64,000 bases of DNA from Lachnospiraceae bacterium (GTDB taxonomy: Bacteria > Bacillota > Clostridia > Lachnospirales > Lachnospiraceae): NCBI GenBank assembly GCA_021770785.1, contig JAETQH010000006.1, positions 1 through 64,000 on the forward strand, given 5' to 3'. The position numbers and the translations under genes were made by a program. Numbering within the stretch: position 1 is the stretch's first letter; the number at the start of each line of letters is the position of its first letter. Shown in pieces: positions 25,911 through 35,608 of the stretch. The notes beneath the pieces are model-generated. The model saw nothing but the letters and a program-made list of their open reading frames with translations, ran no database searches and was not told where the DNA came from.

Positions 25911-26618
25911 TTAATTTGTGGTGTCCGTGGAACTGGTTTCTCCGGTATCGGTGTCTGAACCTTCACCGTCTGCTCCACCGTTGTCTGAGCTATTTCCTGT
26001 CAGTTCTGCCATTCTTGCAATCAGCTCCTTGTACTTATTCATGGCATCTTCTGTAATAAAGGATTTCTGATAGCTTGACATCGCCTCATATACTTTAGTA
26101 AGGTTCTCCACATCCTCCTTATCCGCTAAGGTAAGCTGTGCCGCATTCGGAAGTTTTGCCACCTGGTCATTAAAGGCATTTGCTACAATCATTGCCTCCA
26201 TGTATTCAGGATCTGCCACCTGGTATACATCAGATAAAGCATACAGGTTTCCGTTTACGCATACATACTGCTTGCCGTTTTCTTTCTGCACATAATCCAC
26301 AAAACCCTCTGTGGTATAAGTTGCCCCCGTGGCAGAGGTAGTCTTGATAATAACGTACTCACCCACCAGCGAATTGGCATTGCTGCTCTCGATGGTGCTC
26401 TGCATTGCTAAGGTTGACTCCATCTGTGAGAAAGTCGCTAACTGTGCCACATACTCGGTATTTGTAGTTGGTTCTAAGGGATCCTGGTACTGCATTTCTG
26501 CACATAACAGCTGTAAAAACTGGTCATACCCCATCTCATTGCCGTTTTCTTCTGTCTTGCTGGTGCTGGTTTCCGTCTCAATGACTTTTCCGTTTTCGAC
26601 AGGTTGTATCAGTGCCAT
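25911..26618 (-). CDS. flgD: Flagellar hook capping protein FlgD with an added helical domain
   Basis: FlgD caps the growing hook. The first 110 residues show the family core (YDQFLQLLCAEMQYQDPLEP, then EYVAQLATFSQMESTL), and residues about 85-145 form a short beta region. Residues about 148-206 form a predicted helical segment, VAKLPNAAQLTLADKEDV through YKELIARMAEL. It resembles the short three-helix linker domains common in Firmicutes surface proteins. An acidic Ser/Thr/Asp tail follows. The usual FlgD FlgD_Ig/tudor domains seem reduced. Confidence 0.9.
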   Translation of the reverse strand: MALIQPVENGKVIETETSTSKTEENGNEMGYDQFLQLLCAEMQYQDPLEPTTNTEYVAQLATFSQMESTLAMQSTIESSNANSLVGEYVIIKTTSATGATYTTEGFVDYVQKENGKQYVCVNGNLYALSDVYQVADPEYMEAMIVANAFNDQVAKLPNAAQLTLADKEDVENLTKVYEAMSSYQKSFITEDAMNKYKELIARMAELTGNSSDNGGADGEGSDTDTGETSSTDTTN

Positions 26619-26649
26619 ATCATTTCTCCTTTCTCTTTATACTCCTGCT

Positions 26650-28191
26650 TTAGGCAGTGTAATCAATTGAATTTCCCTGATCTGCCATCATCTGAGCCAC
26701 AAGGGTTTCCTCCTCGCTCATCACTCCGGCAAGTTCGTCTAAATCGCTCAAATTCAGCCTGCGCATTTTACCGGAAGTCTTTTCCCGTTCTTCCGCCTGA
26801 CGTTCTTCCTGTTTCTCATTCTGTTCGAGATTCCGTTCAAACTCATGGCTTCCCACGGTGACTTCCACGGCATCAACCTTTACACCTGCCTGATTTAAGT
26901 TCTGTTTCAGTTCTGTCATCTGCGTCTCTAACGCTTCTTTGACAAACTCGTTCTGTGCCACAATATGTGCCGAAACATTTCCCTGCTTTGCAGTGACCTC
27001 TAAATAAATCTTTCCAAGGTTCTCAGGGTTTAGCTGCATCTCCATGGTTGTCTGGGTATTGGAAATGGCGACTTTGGTGTATTCCACAATCTGGCGGATG
27101 ATATTCTCCGTATCAAGCTGCCTTGCAAACTCCGGAACCGTCTCGGCTGCTGCCACATTCACCGGCTGCTGGCTATTCACCTGTACACCAGTTGTCACAT
27201 CCCCATTGCTCTGCTGGTTTAAGTTATTTCCGGCCTGCTGTCCCTGGGAATTTCCTGTTTTCTCTTCCGTCAGTCCCTTTCCTGCTGTCTCCTGCTGGAA
27301 AACAGTTTTATTTTCCTCTACAGATACCGTTTCCCTAATCGATCTTTCCTTGGAAACTGTTGCATTTTCCGAGGAAAACGCTGTTTCTTCCGAGGAAAAT
27401 GCTGTATCTTCCTCTGCAGTCTTATCCACCACAGTATCTTCTTTCGGTTCAGAAACCTCTGGCTGCTGTCCTTGCCGAACTGTGTCTGCGTTCTGCGCCA
27501 TCTGTACACTCTGCTCTTCCGCCGTGATGCCTTCTGCTTTTACTGGTATCTGGCTTTCCCCTTCTGTAACATCAGGGATCATGGTTTCTGCCTGGTTCTG
27601 CAACAGTTCATACGCCTGCTTTAACTCTTCCCCGGTCAGTCCTAACTCCTGTAACAGCTCTTCTGTCAAAGCCCTCACTTCTTTTAAGACATCTAAGAAA
27701 TCACCATTACACAACAATTCACCTGCATCCTGACATCCTGTCAGTTCTGCCACTAAATTTGCCAGCTGGCTGGGATTCATTAAATCAATGGCGGTCATGC
27801 CTAACTGCTCCATAGCTGCCTCGATTTGTTCATCGGTAACGCCAAGCTCTTCTTTCAAGACATCCCTGACATCCGCTTCGTAAGAATCTAGCTCTTCCTG
27901 AACTTTACCGTCATCCACCTGCTCTAAGGTTCCCTGCTGCTGTTTGATACCGTTCTCACGGTACTGGTACTGCTCATAGCTCTCGGTCTGTGACACGGCT
28001 GCAGCCTTATCTGTTTTAGCGTCGTAAGCTCCGTTGTTCCCGGAATAGCCACCTGCCCCTACCTGTGTGGTCATCTGGCTCATCACCTGTGCGAACTGGA
28101 TACTCAAGTCATCTTCTTTCGAGCCTGTACCTACCGCAGTCGTCTGCCCTGATGTTAAAATGCCTGCCACACTTGAAACATTGCTGCCCAC
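26650..28191 (-). CDS. fliK: Flagellar hook-length control protein FliK
   Basis: FliK measures hook length and triggers the FlhB specificity switch. The 513-residue protein is Gln/Glu/Thr-rich and low in complexity for the first 350 residues, including a short tandem FSSEE-type repeat (about 27360-27415). The conserved C-terminal domain has MQLNPENLGKIYLEVTAKQGNVSAHI (about 395-425), which contacts FlhB. Divergent N-terminal and conserved C-terminal halves are normal for FliK. Confidence 0.9.
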   Translation of the reverse strand: MGSNVSSVAGILTSGQTTAVGTGSKEDDLSIQFAQVMSQMTTQVGAGGYSGNNGAYDAKTDKAAAVSQTESYEQYQYRENGIKQQQGTLEQVDDGKVQEELDSYEADVRDVLKEELGVTDEQIEAAMEQLGMTAIDLMNPSQLANLVAELTGCQDAGELLCNGDFLDVLKEVRALTEELLQELGLTGEELKQAYELLQNQAETMIPDVTEGESQIPVKAEGITAEEQSVQMAQNADTVRQGQQPEVSEPKEDTVVDKTAEEDTAFSSEETAFSSENATVSKERSIRETVSVEENKTVFQQETAGKGLTEEKTGNSQGQQAGNNLNQQSNGDVTTGVQVNSQQPVNVAAAETVPEFARQLDTENIIRQIVEYTKVAISNTQTTMEMQLNPENLGKIYLEVTAKQGNVSAHIVAQNEFVKEALETQMTELKQNLNQAGVKVDAVEVTVGSHEFERNLEQNEKQEERQAEEREKTSGKMRRLNLSDLDELAGVMSEEETLVAQMMADQGNSIDYTA

Positions 28192-28244
28192 TTCTTTTTC
28201 CTCCTTTCTTTCCCGTCATAATCTTAAGATTACAACTAAAATAT

Positions 28245-29093
28245 TTATTCTGAAGGCTCCATGATTTCCGTCACCTTTGCGGCGTTTTCGGAATTCATTT
28301 TACCCAGAATATCAGCTCTTGACTGTGTGTCCATCTGCTCAAGAATTTCTGCTACCAGCTTCAGATTATTCGTCATGGTATCAAAAATTGCCGCTGCCTC
28401 CTTCGGCTTCATGGAAGAATAGGTCTTAACATATTCCTCAATCTCTTCCTGTTCTACGGTCTGCGCCACCACCTGTTTATATAACACCTCGGCGTTGGCA
28501 GGATCAATGCTTTCATAATATTGCTTATATTCTTCTATATCGGGTGCGGAGTCGGAAAACACAACATCTTCATAGAAACTTTGTTTTTCCTTTTCAAAGG
28601 CAGCTTCGTCTTCTTTGTATTTTTGAAGCTCTCCCGCCTGTGCCTCTAACTCTGCGATATATTCCGAATTAGCGTCGGTACTGTTCTGCGCCTCCGCAAG
28701 GGCTATCTCTAACTCCTTGATTTTCGCCACTGCCTCGTCCATGGACTCAAAGGCATAAGCGCTGTCCTCAGTGGAAATCTCTTCCGTCACAGAATCCGGA
28801 AGAAGCTTATTGACATAAGGAACATTCTTTAAAACCGGGGCTAATACGCCGGATCCAAAGCCTCCCACATCCCACTTAATCAGAAGGGCTATAATTGCCA
28901 GCCAGACAAGGATAATGATAAGTGTCACAAAGAAAACCGCCACCTTGCCTCCGGCAGTCTCTTCCTCCATCTCCAAATCGTCTGTCTCTGCCCTATTCAG
29001 CTTCGCCAACTTCTTTTCCTCTTTTTTTCTGGTCCTCTCCGCTTTCTTTGCTGCTTTTTTATCTACCGCAGTCTCTTCCCTTGCTTCTGCCAT
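28245..29093 (-). CDS. YlxF/MotE-like flagellar operon protein
   Basis: The 282-residue protein has a Lys/Glu-rich N-terminus, one transmembrane helix (about 51-72), a coiled coil (about 125-185) and a C-terminal MgtE-N-like helical domain (TYSSMKPKEAAAIFDTMTN through SENAAKVTEIM). This is the architecture of YlxF/MotE proteins, which in other bacteria act as stator or motility chaperones. It lies between fliJ and fliK, the YlxF position of B. subtilis. Confidence 0.85.
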   Translation of the reverse strand: MAEAREETAVDKKAAKKAERTRKKEEKKLAKLNRAETDDLEMEEETAGGKVAVFFVTLIIILVWLAIIALLIKWDVGGFGSGVLAPVLKNVPYVNKLLPDSVTEEISTEDSAYAFESMDEAVAKIKELEIALAEAQNSTDANSEYIAELEAQAGELQKYKEDEAAFEKEKQSFYEDVVFSDSAPDIEEYKQYYESIDPANAEVLYKQVVAQTVEQEEIEEYVKTYSSMKPKEAAAIFDTMTNNLKLVAEILEQMDTQSRADILGKMNSENAAKVTEIMEPSE

Positions 29094-29105
29094 TGTTTCA
29101 CCATC

Positions 29106-29570
29106 CTAACTCTGTTGTTTGTCTGCCGGCTCGTCCTCATGATAACTGTAGCTGACCAATTCGTCGATTTCTTTTGACTCTTCGTGCTTTAATTCCTCTA
29201 AAAATTCATCAAAGGCTTTCTCTCTGAGCTTTTCGTGGGTCTTGCGTTCTATCATCGCCTCGTTCAGCCTCTGTCTCGCCTGCTCCACATTGCGCTCCGC
29301 CCCATGAACATTCATCATCTGGGTCCTCTGGCGGCTTTTCATCACATCAATGGCACGCTTGCACTCCTTAATCTCCTGAATTTGAAGGTTGCCGGAAACA
29401 AGCTCCCTTGATTTCGCCTCATACCCCGCCCTGCGTATCAAAATACCCTGCAGCTTCTCCTGCTCCTCCGCAAGGCGTGCATTTGCCATTCCGTAAGCAA
29501 TCTTTTCCTGATTCTCAATTTTTTCTTTGATATTTAAAATATTCTGCATCCGGTACACAAACTTTGCCAT
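29106..29570 (-). CDS. fliJ: Flagellar export protein FliJ
   Basis: FliJ is the coiled-coil stalk of the export ATPase. The 154-residue protein starts KFVYRMQNILNIKEKIENQEK and is almost wholly coiled coil, with an acidic C-terminus. It lies 14 bases after fliI. Confidence 0.9.
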   Translation of the reverse strand: MAKFVYRMQNILNIKEKIENQEKIAYGMANARLAEEQEKLQGILIRRAGYEAKSRELVSGNLQIQEIKECKRAIDVMKSRQRTQMMNVHGAERNVEQARQRLNEAMIERKTHEKLREKAFDEFLEELKHEESKEIDELVSYSYHEDEPADKQQS

Positions 29571-29584
29571 AGACTCATCCTCTT

Positions 29585-30895
29585 TTATGCTTCAAACAAT
29601 TTGCGAAGCAATGCAATCTCTTCCTCAAACTCAAACTTTTCATCTGTTTTCTGCATCAGAAATTCATTGACTGCATGTATCTTCTGAATCGCATAATCAA
29701 TCTCACGGTTGGTTCCGTTTTTATATGCACCAATATTAATCAAATCCTCTGCCTCGCTGTAGGTTGCAAGAACATTTTTTAATTTTCCTGCCAGCTCCTT
29801 ATGCTCACCGGTGGCAATAGAACTCATAACACGGGAAATACTCTGTAAAATATCAATCGCCGGATAATGGTTTTTATGTCCTAACTTTCTCGACAGCATA
29901 ATATGTCCGTCTAAGATACTTCTTGCCGTATCGGTAATGGGCTCGTTGAAATCATCGCCGTCCACCAATACGGTATAAAGCCCTGTAATTGAACCTATCC
30001 GGGAGGTTCCGGCACGCTCTAACAGCTTCGGCATCTCCGAATACACGCTGGGGGGATATCCTCTGGTCACCGGAGGTTCACCGGATGCCAAACCGATTTC
30101 ACGCTGCGCCATGGAAAAACGTGTCAGGGAGTCCATCATCAAAAGGACATCCTTTCCCTGGTCCCTGAAATATTCTGCAATGGCAGTGGCGGTCTTTGCC
30201 GCTTTATTTCGAATCAACGCAGGCTTGTCGGAGGTGGCAACCACTACCACAGAACGCTTCATGCCCTCTTCACCAAGGTCACGTTCCACAAACTCCCTAA
30301 CCTCCCTGCCTCGCTCTCCAATCAGAGCAATGACATTGATATCCGCCTTTGTATTGCGGGCAAACATACCAAGCAAAGTACTCTTTCCTACACCGGAACC
30401 TGCAAAGATTCCGATACGCTGTCCTTTACCCACGGTAATCAGTCCGTCTACCGCCTTGACTCCTAAAGGCAGCACCTCGTCAATAATTTTCCTTGCCATA
30501 GGGTCCGGAGGCTGTGCCTCCACCGGATACTCATATTTTGCATTCAGCTTCTCCACATCCGTGGGCCTGCCGATACCGTCTAAGGTATGGCCCAGAAGCT
30601 CTTCCCCTACCATGACGGAAAGAGGATGACCTGTGCTCTCTACGGTACAGCCCACACCGATGCCCTCCACATTGTCAAAGGGCATAAGCAAAAGCCGTTT
30701 ATCCCGGAACCCCACCACCTCCGCCATGACGGAAATATTTTTTTCCCGGTCAATGATAATCCGGCACAAATCATTCAGTTTTGCATCCGGTCCAACGGAT
30801 TCTATGGTAAGTCCAACAATTTTTACAACCTTCCCAAGACGGTTAAAATATGTTTTTTCTGCCAGTTGTAAATATTTATCATAATTCTGCGTCAT
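29585..30895 (-). CDS. fliI: Flagellar export ATPase FliI
   Basis: FliI is the F1-beta-like ATPase of flagellar type III export. The 436-residue protein has Walker A GSGVGKST (166-173), IALIGERGREVREFVERDLG, and the Walker B region VLLMMDSLTRFSMAQREIGL. SGEPPVTRGYPPSVYSEMPKLLERAG is also present. Length is normal and the gene lies 11 bases after fliH. Confidence 0.97.
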   Translation of the reverse strand: MTQNYDKYLQLAEKTYFNRLGKVVKIVGLTIESVGPDAKLNDLCRIIIDREKNISVMAEVVGFRDKRLLLMPFDNVEGIGVGCTVESTGHPLSVMVGEELLGHTLDGIGRPTDVEKLNAKYEYPVEAQPPDPMARKIIDEVLPLGVKAVDGLITVGKGQRIGIFAGSGVGKSTLLGMFARNTKADINVIALIGERGREVREFVERDLGEEGMKRSVVVVATSDKPALIRNKAAKTATAIAEYFRDQGKDVLLMMDSLTRFSMAQREIGLASGEPPVTRGYPPSVYSEMPKLLERAGTSRIGSITGLYTVLVDGDDFNEPITDTARSILDGHIMLSRKLGHKNHYPAIDILQSISRVMSSIATGEHKELAGKLKNVLATYSEAEDLINIGAYKNGTNREIDYAIQKIHAVNEFLMQKTDEKFEFEEEIALLRKLFEA

Positions 30896-30906
30896 GCCCT
30901 CTCACC

Positions 30907-31704
30907 CTATGAACATAATGACCTGATATCCTTTATCAGGTTTTCAAGCTGTGTTCCCAAGCTGCAGTCAAATACTCCGGAATTGGTTTCTATGATACAG
31001 TCGTTCCCCTCTAAGGAGGAATCCGCCAGTATCTCCAACTCGATATCATGACCCACGCGGTTTAGAATATCTTCTTTGTTGTTCTCCAAAAACAGCAGAT
31101 TGTCCTCCGCCACCTTGATACGGAACTGCTTTTCTCCCTCGATATTCATAATCGCATCATCAATGAGGGACACCAGTATCTGTTTCTTATTGTCGAACTG
31201 GATATGAAACACCTTGTTGAATACCTTAAGAATCACATCCACCAAATCCGCTTCCATGGTCTTTCTCTTCTCAATGTATTCTGTCTCAAGGGCTTTCCTG
31301 TCTCCCTGATAATCTGCTTCTAACTGCTCTTTTCTTCTGGCAGTTTCCTCTTCTATCCACGTCCGTCCCTCTGCAATGCCCTGTTTTCTGGCCTCTTCAC
31401 GGATTTTTCCCACCTCCGCCTGTGTCTGGGCAAGCAGGGCATCCGCCTCTTCCCTCGCTTCAGCTAAGATAGTTTCCGCTTTCTGGTTTGCCTCAAGGAG
31501 TACTTCGCTTTCGTCTGCCTCCTCCTGAACGACAGGCTCTACCTCCGGCGCAATAAGACCTCTGGCAAAGCCGTCCGCATCCACCGTCTGAGGCTTTTTC
31601 ACCGGTTTTTTTTCTATGTAGTTGTCAATGACCGCATCGGAATTAATCACCCGGGCATTTGTGTCTTCGGTACGGACGAACCATGGTTTATAAAGATTAG
31701 ACAA
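30907..31704 (-). CDS. fliH: Flagellar assembly protein FliH
   Basis: FliH regulates and localises FliI. The protein has a charged Glu/Ala-rich central coiled coil and a C-terminal V-type ATPase E-like domain (IQFDNKKQILVSLIDDAIMNIEG). The start is placed at TTG 31704 (SNLYKPW follows, 265 residues), where family members begin and GGAGG lies about 11 bases upstream. The longer frame to ATG 31749 would overlap fliG by 53 bases with an AGAGG that touches the ATG. Confidence 0.9.
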   Translation of the reverse strand: MSNLYKPWFVRTEDTNARVINSDAVIDNYIEKKPVKKPQTVDADGFARGLIAPEVEPVVQEEADESEVLLEANQKAETILAEAREEADALLAQTQAEVGKIREEARKQGIAEGRTWIEEETARRKEQLEADYQGDRKALETEYIEKRKTMEADLVDVILKVFNKVFHIQFDNKKQILVSLIDDAIMNIEGEKQFRIKVAEDNLLFLENNKEDILNRVGHDIELEILADSSLEGNDCIIETNSGVFDCSLGTQLENLIKDIRSLCS

Positions 31705-32707
31705 TAATCTCGTCACCTCCGCCTCTGGAGATAACAATCTCTCCTGCATCCTCTAATTTACGGATAACACTTACAATCTTCTGCTGCGCCTCTTCCACGT
31801 CTTTCATACGGACAGGTCCCATAAACTCCATATCCTCTTTAATCATGGCTGCAAGACGTTTGGACAGGTTCTTAAAGATTACATTCTGAACCTCTTCATT
31901 CGCACCTTTCAAGGCAATTCCAAGGTCGGAATTGTCCACATCACGAAGCACCCTCTGGATGGCACGGTCATCAAGCAGCAGAATATCCTCGAATACGAAC
32001 ATCTTCTTGCGGATTTCGTCTGCCAGCTCCGGCTCTTCGATTTCGAGAGACTCCATAATATGTTTCTCTGTGGAACGGTCTACGGTATTTAAGATGTTTA
32101 CGATAGCATCCACACCACCCACGATGGTGTAATCCTGGTTTACCAGTGATGACAGTTTTCTCTCTAACACTCGCTCCACTTCCTTTATAACATCCGGTGA
32201 AGTCCGATCCATCATTGCAATACGCTTTGCAACATCCGCCTGCTTCTCCGGCGGCAAAGCCCCCAGCACCATTGCCGCCTGGGCGGAGGTCAGATAGGAT
32301 AAAATCATCGCAATGGTCTGCGGATGCTCGTCCTGTATAAAGTTCAACAACTGGCTCGGATCCGTCTTACGCACAAACTCGAACGGACGCACCTGCAGGG
32401 AGGCTGTCAGCTTGGTAATAACCTCCTGTGCCTTTTCGCTTCCAAAAGCCTTATCAAGCAAATCCTTGGCATAACCGATGCCGCCCTCTGCAATGTACTG
32501 CTGTGCCAGGCAAATCTGGTAAAATTCATTTAAGATATCTTCCTTTACCTGGGGAGAAATACTTCTGGTATTTGCAATCTCTAAGGTCAGTTCCTCAATT
32601 TCATCCTCTTTTAAATGCTTGAATAAATCGGCGGACCGCTCCGGTCCTAATGCAATCAGCAAGATTGCCGCTTTTTGTACGCCACTAAATTCCTCTGTTG
32701 CTGCCAT
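31697..32707 (-). CDS. fliG: Flagellar motor switch protein FliG
   Basis: FliG sits on the MS ring and interacts with the stator. The 336-residue protein has N, middle (EHPQTIAMILSYLTSAQAA) and C-terminal domains. The C-terminal charged torque helix lies around FEDILLLDDRAIQRVLRDVD. Full length. It overlaps the inferred fliH start by 8 bases. Confidence 0.97.
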   Translation of the reverse strand: MAATEEFSGVQKAAILLIALGPERSADLFKHLKEDEIEELTLEIANTRSISPQVKEDILNEFYQICLAQQYIAEGGIGYAKDLLDKAFGSEKAQEVITKLTASLQVRPFEFVRKTDPSQLLNFIQDEHPQTIAMILSYLTSAQAAMVLGALPPEKQADVAKRIAMMDRTSPDVIKEVERVLERKLSSLVNQDYTIVGGVDAIVNILNTVDRSTEKHIMESLEIEEPELADEIRKKMFVFEDILLLDDRAIQRVLRDVDNSDLGIALKGANEEVQNVIFKNLSKRLAAMIKEDMEFMGPVRMKDVEEAQQKIVSVIRKLEDAGEIVISRGGGDEIIV

Positions 32708-32710
32708 AAA

Positions 32711-34324
32711 TTATTCCCACTCCTCATTCAGCCAGTTGCGCAATAACGATGCCGCCGCCTCTGGATTTTCCTCTACGAATTTTTCTATTAATACTCTGGT
32801 CTCTGATTTCTCAGCGTAACCGATATTCTCTAGTTCATCCTGATTTTCCTTTGTAGACTCCAACAAACTCTCTACCGAAAGCTCGGGCTCCATCTCCGGT
32901 GCCCTTTCCTTTCTGGTGCTGCGGAATACCACATAACCCAACAGCAGGAATATCAGCACTGCCGCGATAATCTGTAAATAATCCGACCAGGTTCTTCCCC
33001 CGGTAGAATACTGGAATACCGGTTCATTTGTTGCTATAATCGTAATATTCTCCGCCGGAATGCCGGTAGCATTGGAAATCATATCGTAATATTCCTGATC
33101 CACAGTCTCCCTGGTAGGAGTACTGTTTGCAGCAATGTATTCCTCAAAGGTCATATTATCTAAAGCTCCGGAAGCCCGCAGGACATCCTCGGAATATACG
33201 GTATAGGTCTTAACCGCCGCCGCAATGGAGGAAGTATCATAATTAATCGTACCTCCATTGGACTTGCTCTCGGTAACCCTCTCATTATTCTGATAATCGG
33301 TTGTCGTATCGCTTACGGTGGAATGGGTATAATCCTCATCCTGAATCACGTAAGTGGTATCATCATTGGCATCCGTACCCGGCGCTGCCGCACCGCCGCC
33401 TTCCGACTCAGACTCATACTGCTTAATCTGGTCAATCATGCCGTTGGTCTGTCCCTCCGGGGCATAATACTCATGGGTCGCCTCGCTCCGCTCGTCAAAA
33501 TCAATGTCAATCTCCGGTGACACCTCTGCATGGTTGTAAAGCCCGGAACCCACCAGGATATCCTTCACCTTGCTTCTCACCTGGTTCTCCACCTTGGATT
33601 TCAGGGAAAACTGAGTACTTGCCGTTCCCATATTACTGTCGGAATCCCCGCCGGAGAACAGCAGATTTGAACTGCTGTCTAAAATTACAATATTGTCTGT
33701 GGTTTTATTTCCCACCTGTGTTGCTATGTATTTTGCAAGGCCCGCTGCCTGCTCATCGCTCATTTCCCCATTCAGCGTCAGTACTACTGCCGCATAAGTC
33801 TCCTGATTTCTGGCGATAATCGTTCCGTCATCCGCGGGCGGGTCGATGGTGACCGAAGCGCTCTCCACATTAGAAAGGCTCTCTAACTGGTCTGCAAAAT
33901 GTTCCTCTAAATATAATTTATACCGTTTGTTCTTGTCCGCTTCTGTGGAACTAAATCCCCCGTCAAAGACATCATCAATACCAAATCCATCCGTCGGGAT
34001 TCCGTTTGTTCCAAGAAGAATGGCGGCTGTAGAATTGTCTTTTTCATCTACGGAAAAGGTCAGTCCGTCCTGCGACAATTCATACGTCACACCGTTATCG
34101 TCAAGAAGCTGTTTTACTTCCCCTGCCTTTGCCGTATCCTCACAGGTAATCAGCGTAACCATCGTAGGTCTGCTTACAATTACTGACAATATCACCAGTG
34201 CCAATATAATTGTAGCCGCAATACTAATCAGCAGCGCTTTCTGCTTTGTATTAAATTTCTTCCACCATTCTAAAATCCGGCTTAATATTTTTTGCACTTG
34301 TTCTGGCATTGTTCCTGACTCCAT
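32711..34324 (-). CDS. fliF: Flagellar MS-ring protein FliF
   Basis: FliF forms the MS ring, the base of the flagellum. The 537-residue protein has a first membrane helix (about 30-48), two periplasmic ring-building domains (about 50-230) and a variable region. A second helix (about 445-462) and an acidic C-terminal FliG-binding tail follow. It lies 3 bases after fliE. Confidence 0.96.
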   Translation of the reverse strand: MESGTMPEQVQKILSRILEWWKKFNTKQKALLISIAATIILALVILSVIVSRPTMVTLITCEDTAKAGEVKQLLDDNGVTYELSQDGLTFSVDEKDNSTAAILLGTNGIPTDGFGIDDVFDGGFSSTEADKNKRYKLYLEEHFADQLESLSNVESASVTIDPPADDGTIIARNQETYAAVVLTLNGEMSDEQAAGLAKYIATQVGNKTTDNIVILDSSSNLLFSGGDSDSNMGTASTQFSLKSKVENQVRSKVKDILVGSGLYNHAEVSPEIDIDFDERSEATHEYYAPEGQTNGMIDQIKQYESESEGGGAAAPGTDANDDTTYVIQDEDYTHSTVSDTTTDYQNNERVTESKSNGGTINYDTSSIAAAVKTYTVYSEDVLRASGALDNMTFEEYIAANSTPTRETVDQEYYDMISNATGIPAENITIIATNEPVFQYSTGGRTWSDYLQIIAAVLIFLLLGYVVFRSTRKERAPEMEPELSVESLLESTKENQDELENIGYAEKSETRVLIEKFVEENPEAAASLLRNWLNEEWE

Positions 34325-34327
34325 TCA

Positions 34328-34636
34328 TTAAATCTGCATATTCATAATTTCTTTGTAGGCTTCTAACATCTTATCCCGCACTGCCGTGGTATACTGTAAT
34401 GCGGTCAATGCCTTTCTTGCCGCTATCTGCATATCATGGGGATTGTCCGCAAGCCCAAGGGTAAACTCCATCTCCGCTGCCGTCGCGTCATTCTCCAGAT
34501 CATTGGTCTCTGTCAGCATATTCACCGCTGCATCTAACACTGACTGGAAACTCTCGTCCGTATCCACCAGCTGTTTTTCCGCTGCAACGGAATTCAGATA
34601 ATCCGATGTAATCCCTGTCAAAGAGGTAATGTCCAT
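34328..34636 (-). CDS. fliE: Flagellar hook-basal body complex protein FliE
   Basis: FliE joins the MS ring to the rod. The product (102 residues from ATG 34636, MDITSLTG) has the conserved ESFQSVLDAAVNMLTETNDLENDA and C-terminal ALQYTTAVRDKMLEAYKEIMNMQI. ATG 34636 is preferred to an in-frame GTG four codons earlier, since GGAGG precedes the ATG by 5 bases and overlaps the GTG. Confidence 0.95.
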   Translation of the reverse strand: MDITSLTGITSDYLNSVAAEKQLVDTDESFQSVLDAAVNMLTETNDLENDATAAEMEFTLGLADNPHDMQIAARKALTALQYTTAVRDKMLEAYKEIMNMQI

Positions 34637-34686
34637 TTCTTCCTCCACTTTCTGCCCGCCGGGGCTCTCATTCGTCTATTTTAATA

Positions 34687-35127
34687 TTATTTTCCTATAC
34701 TCAAAGCTGCCTGCACCATGCTCTTGGTGGCTTCAAAGGCTGTGGTATTCGCCTCATAGGCACGGGTCGCGTCAATCAGGTTCGTCATTTCCGTTACCGT
34801 ATTGACATTCGGATAATATACATAACCGTTTTCATCCGCATCGGGATGGGAAGGGTCGTATTCCATCTTAAAGTCCGTCTCCGTATCCTGGGTCACGGAA
34901 GTCACCTTTACACCGTTGCCTACTGCACGGGCACGGGCCGATTCATAATAAGTAGTAAAAGGTGTCACGCTCTTCTCCGCAAAAGTCACGATTTTGCGGC
35001 GGTAGGGCGTCCCGTCCTCTGTCCTGGTGGTGTTTACATTTGCAATGTTCTGGGCAATGGTATCCATACGGAAACGCTCCGCTGTCATACCGCTCGCACT
35101 GATGTCAAATGCCTGAAATAATCCCAT
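34687..35127 (-). CDS. flgC: Flagellar proximal rod protein FlgC
   Basis: FlgC is a rod subunit. The 146-residue protein has the rod motif (FDISASGMTAERFRMDTIAQNIANVNTTR) and the C-terminal helix with YPNVNTVTEMTNLIDATRAYEAN. It follows flgB by 11 bases. Confidence 0.96.
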   Translation of the reverse strand: MGLFQAFDISASGMTAERFRMDTIAQNIANVNTTRTEDGTPYRRKIVTFAEKSVTPFTTYYESARARAVGNGVKVTSVTQDTETDFKMEYDPSHPDADENGYVYYPNVNTVTEMTNLIDATRAYEANTTAFEATKSMVQAALSIGK

Positions 35128-35138
35128 AATAGCCTCCT

Positions 35139-35534
35139 TTATTTTATGACTGCCTGCATTCTTGAAAAGTCATTGTTAATCGCATTTGTTAAAAGCTGAT
35201 ATTTCAGCGCCTCCGAAGCAAGCTCTGAATTCTCCGTGTTCTCGTCCACGTTATTGCGGTCTAAGCGGTACGAATAGTTAGAATAATCCGTATAAGAGGT
35301 GACGGTAAGCGGGCTTAAGTCCGTATTTAATTCCCGCACCTTATCACTCAGGGACGTGTACTTGGAATTTCCCAATTCTCTCTGCAGTACCGATTCAAAA
35401 TCAACATCCTGCCGTTTATACCCCGGCGTGTCAATATTCGCAATATTGTTGGTAATCACGTTCTCACGCAGCCAGCTGGCATCTGCCGCCTTGTCCATCA
35501 CATTAATATAATCAAATGCGTTCGTACAAAACAT
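35139..35534 (-). CDS. flgB: Flagellar proximal rod protein FlgB
   Basis: FlgB is a rod subunit and the first gene of the flagellar string. The 131-residue protein has WLRENVITNNIANIDTPGYKRQDVDFE and a C-terminal ALKYQLLTNAINNDFSRMQAVIK. A GGAGGGAG site precedes ATG. It has its own promoter after the codY terminator. Confidence 0.96.
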   Translation of the reverse strand: MFCTNAFDYINVMDKAADASWLRENVITNNIANIDTPGYKRQDVDFESVLQRELGNSKYTSLSDKVRELNTDLSPLTVTSYTDYSNYSYRLDRNNVDENTENSELASEALKYQLLTNAINNDFSRMQAVIK

Positions 35535-35580
35535 TCTGCATCTCCCTCCAAACCCTAAAAATCTACAATAATCTTATTCT

Positions 35581-35608
35581 ATTATAGAATATTCTTGGAA
35601 AAAGGCAA
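35581..35608 (-). promoter_or_regulatory. SigA-type promoter of the flgB operon
   Basis: On the minus strand TTGCCT (35603-35608) and a perfect TATAAT (35581-35586) are 16 bases apart, about 50 bases before flgB. This resembles the vegetative promoter that drives the long fla/che operon in Bacillus. Confidence 0.8.
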
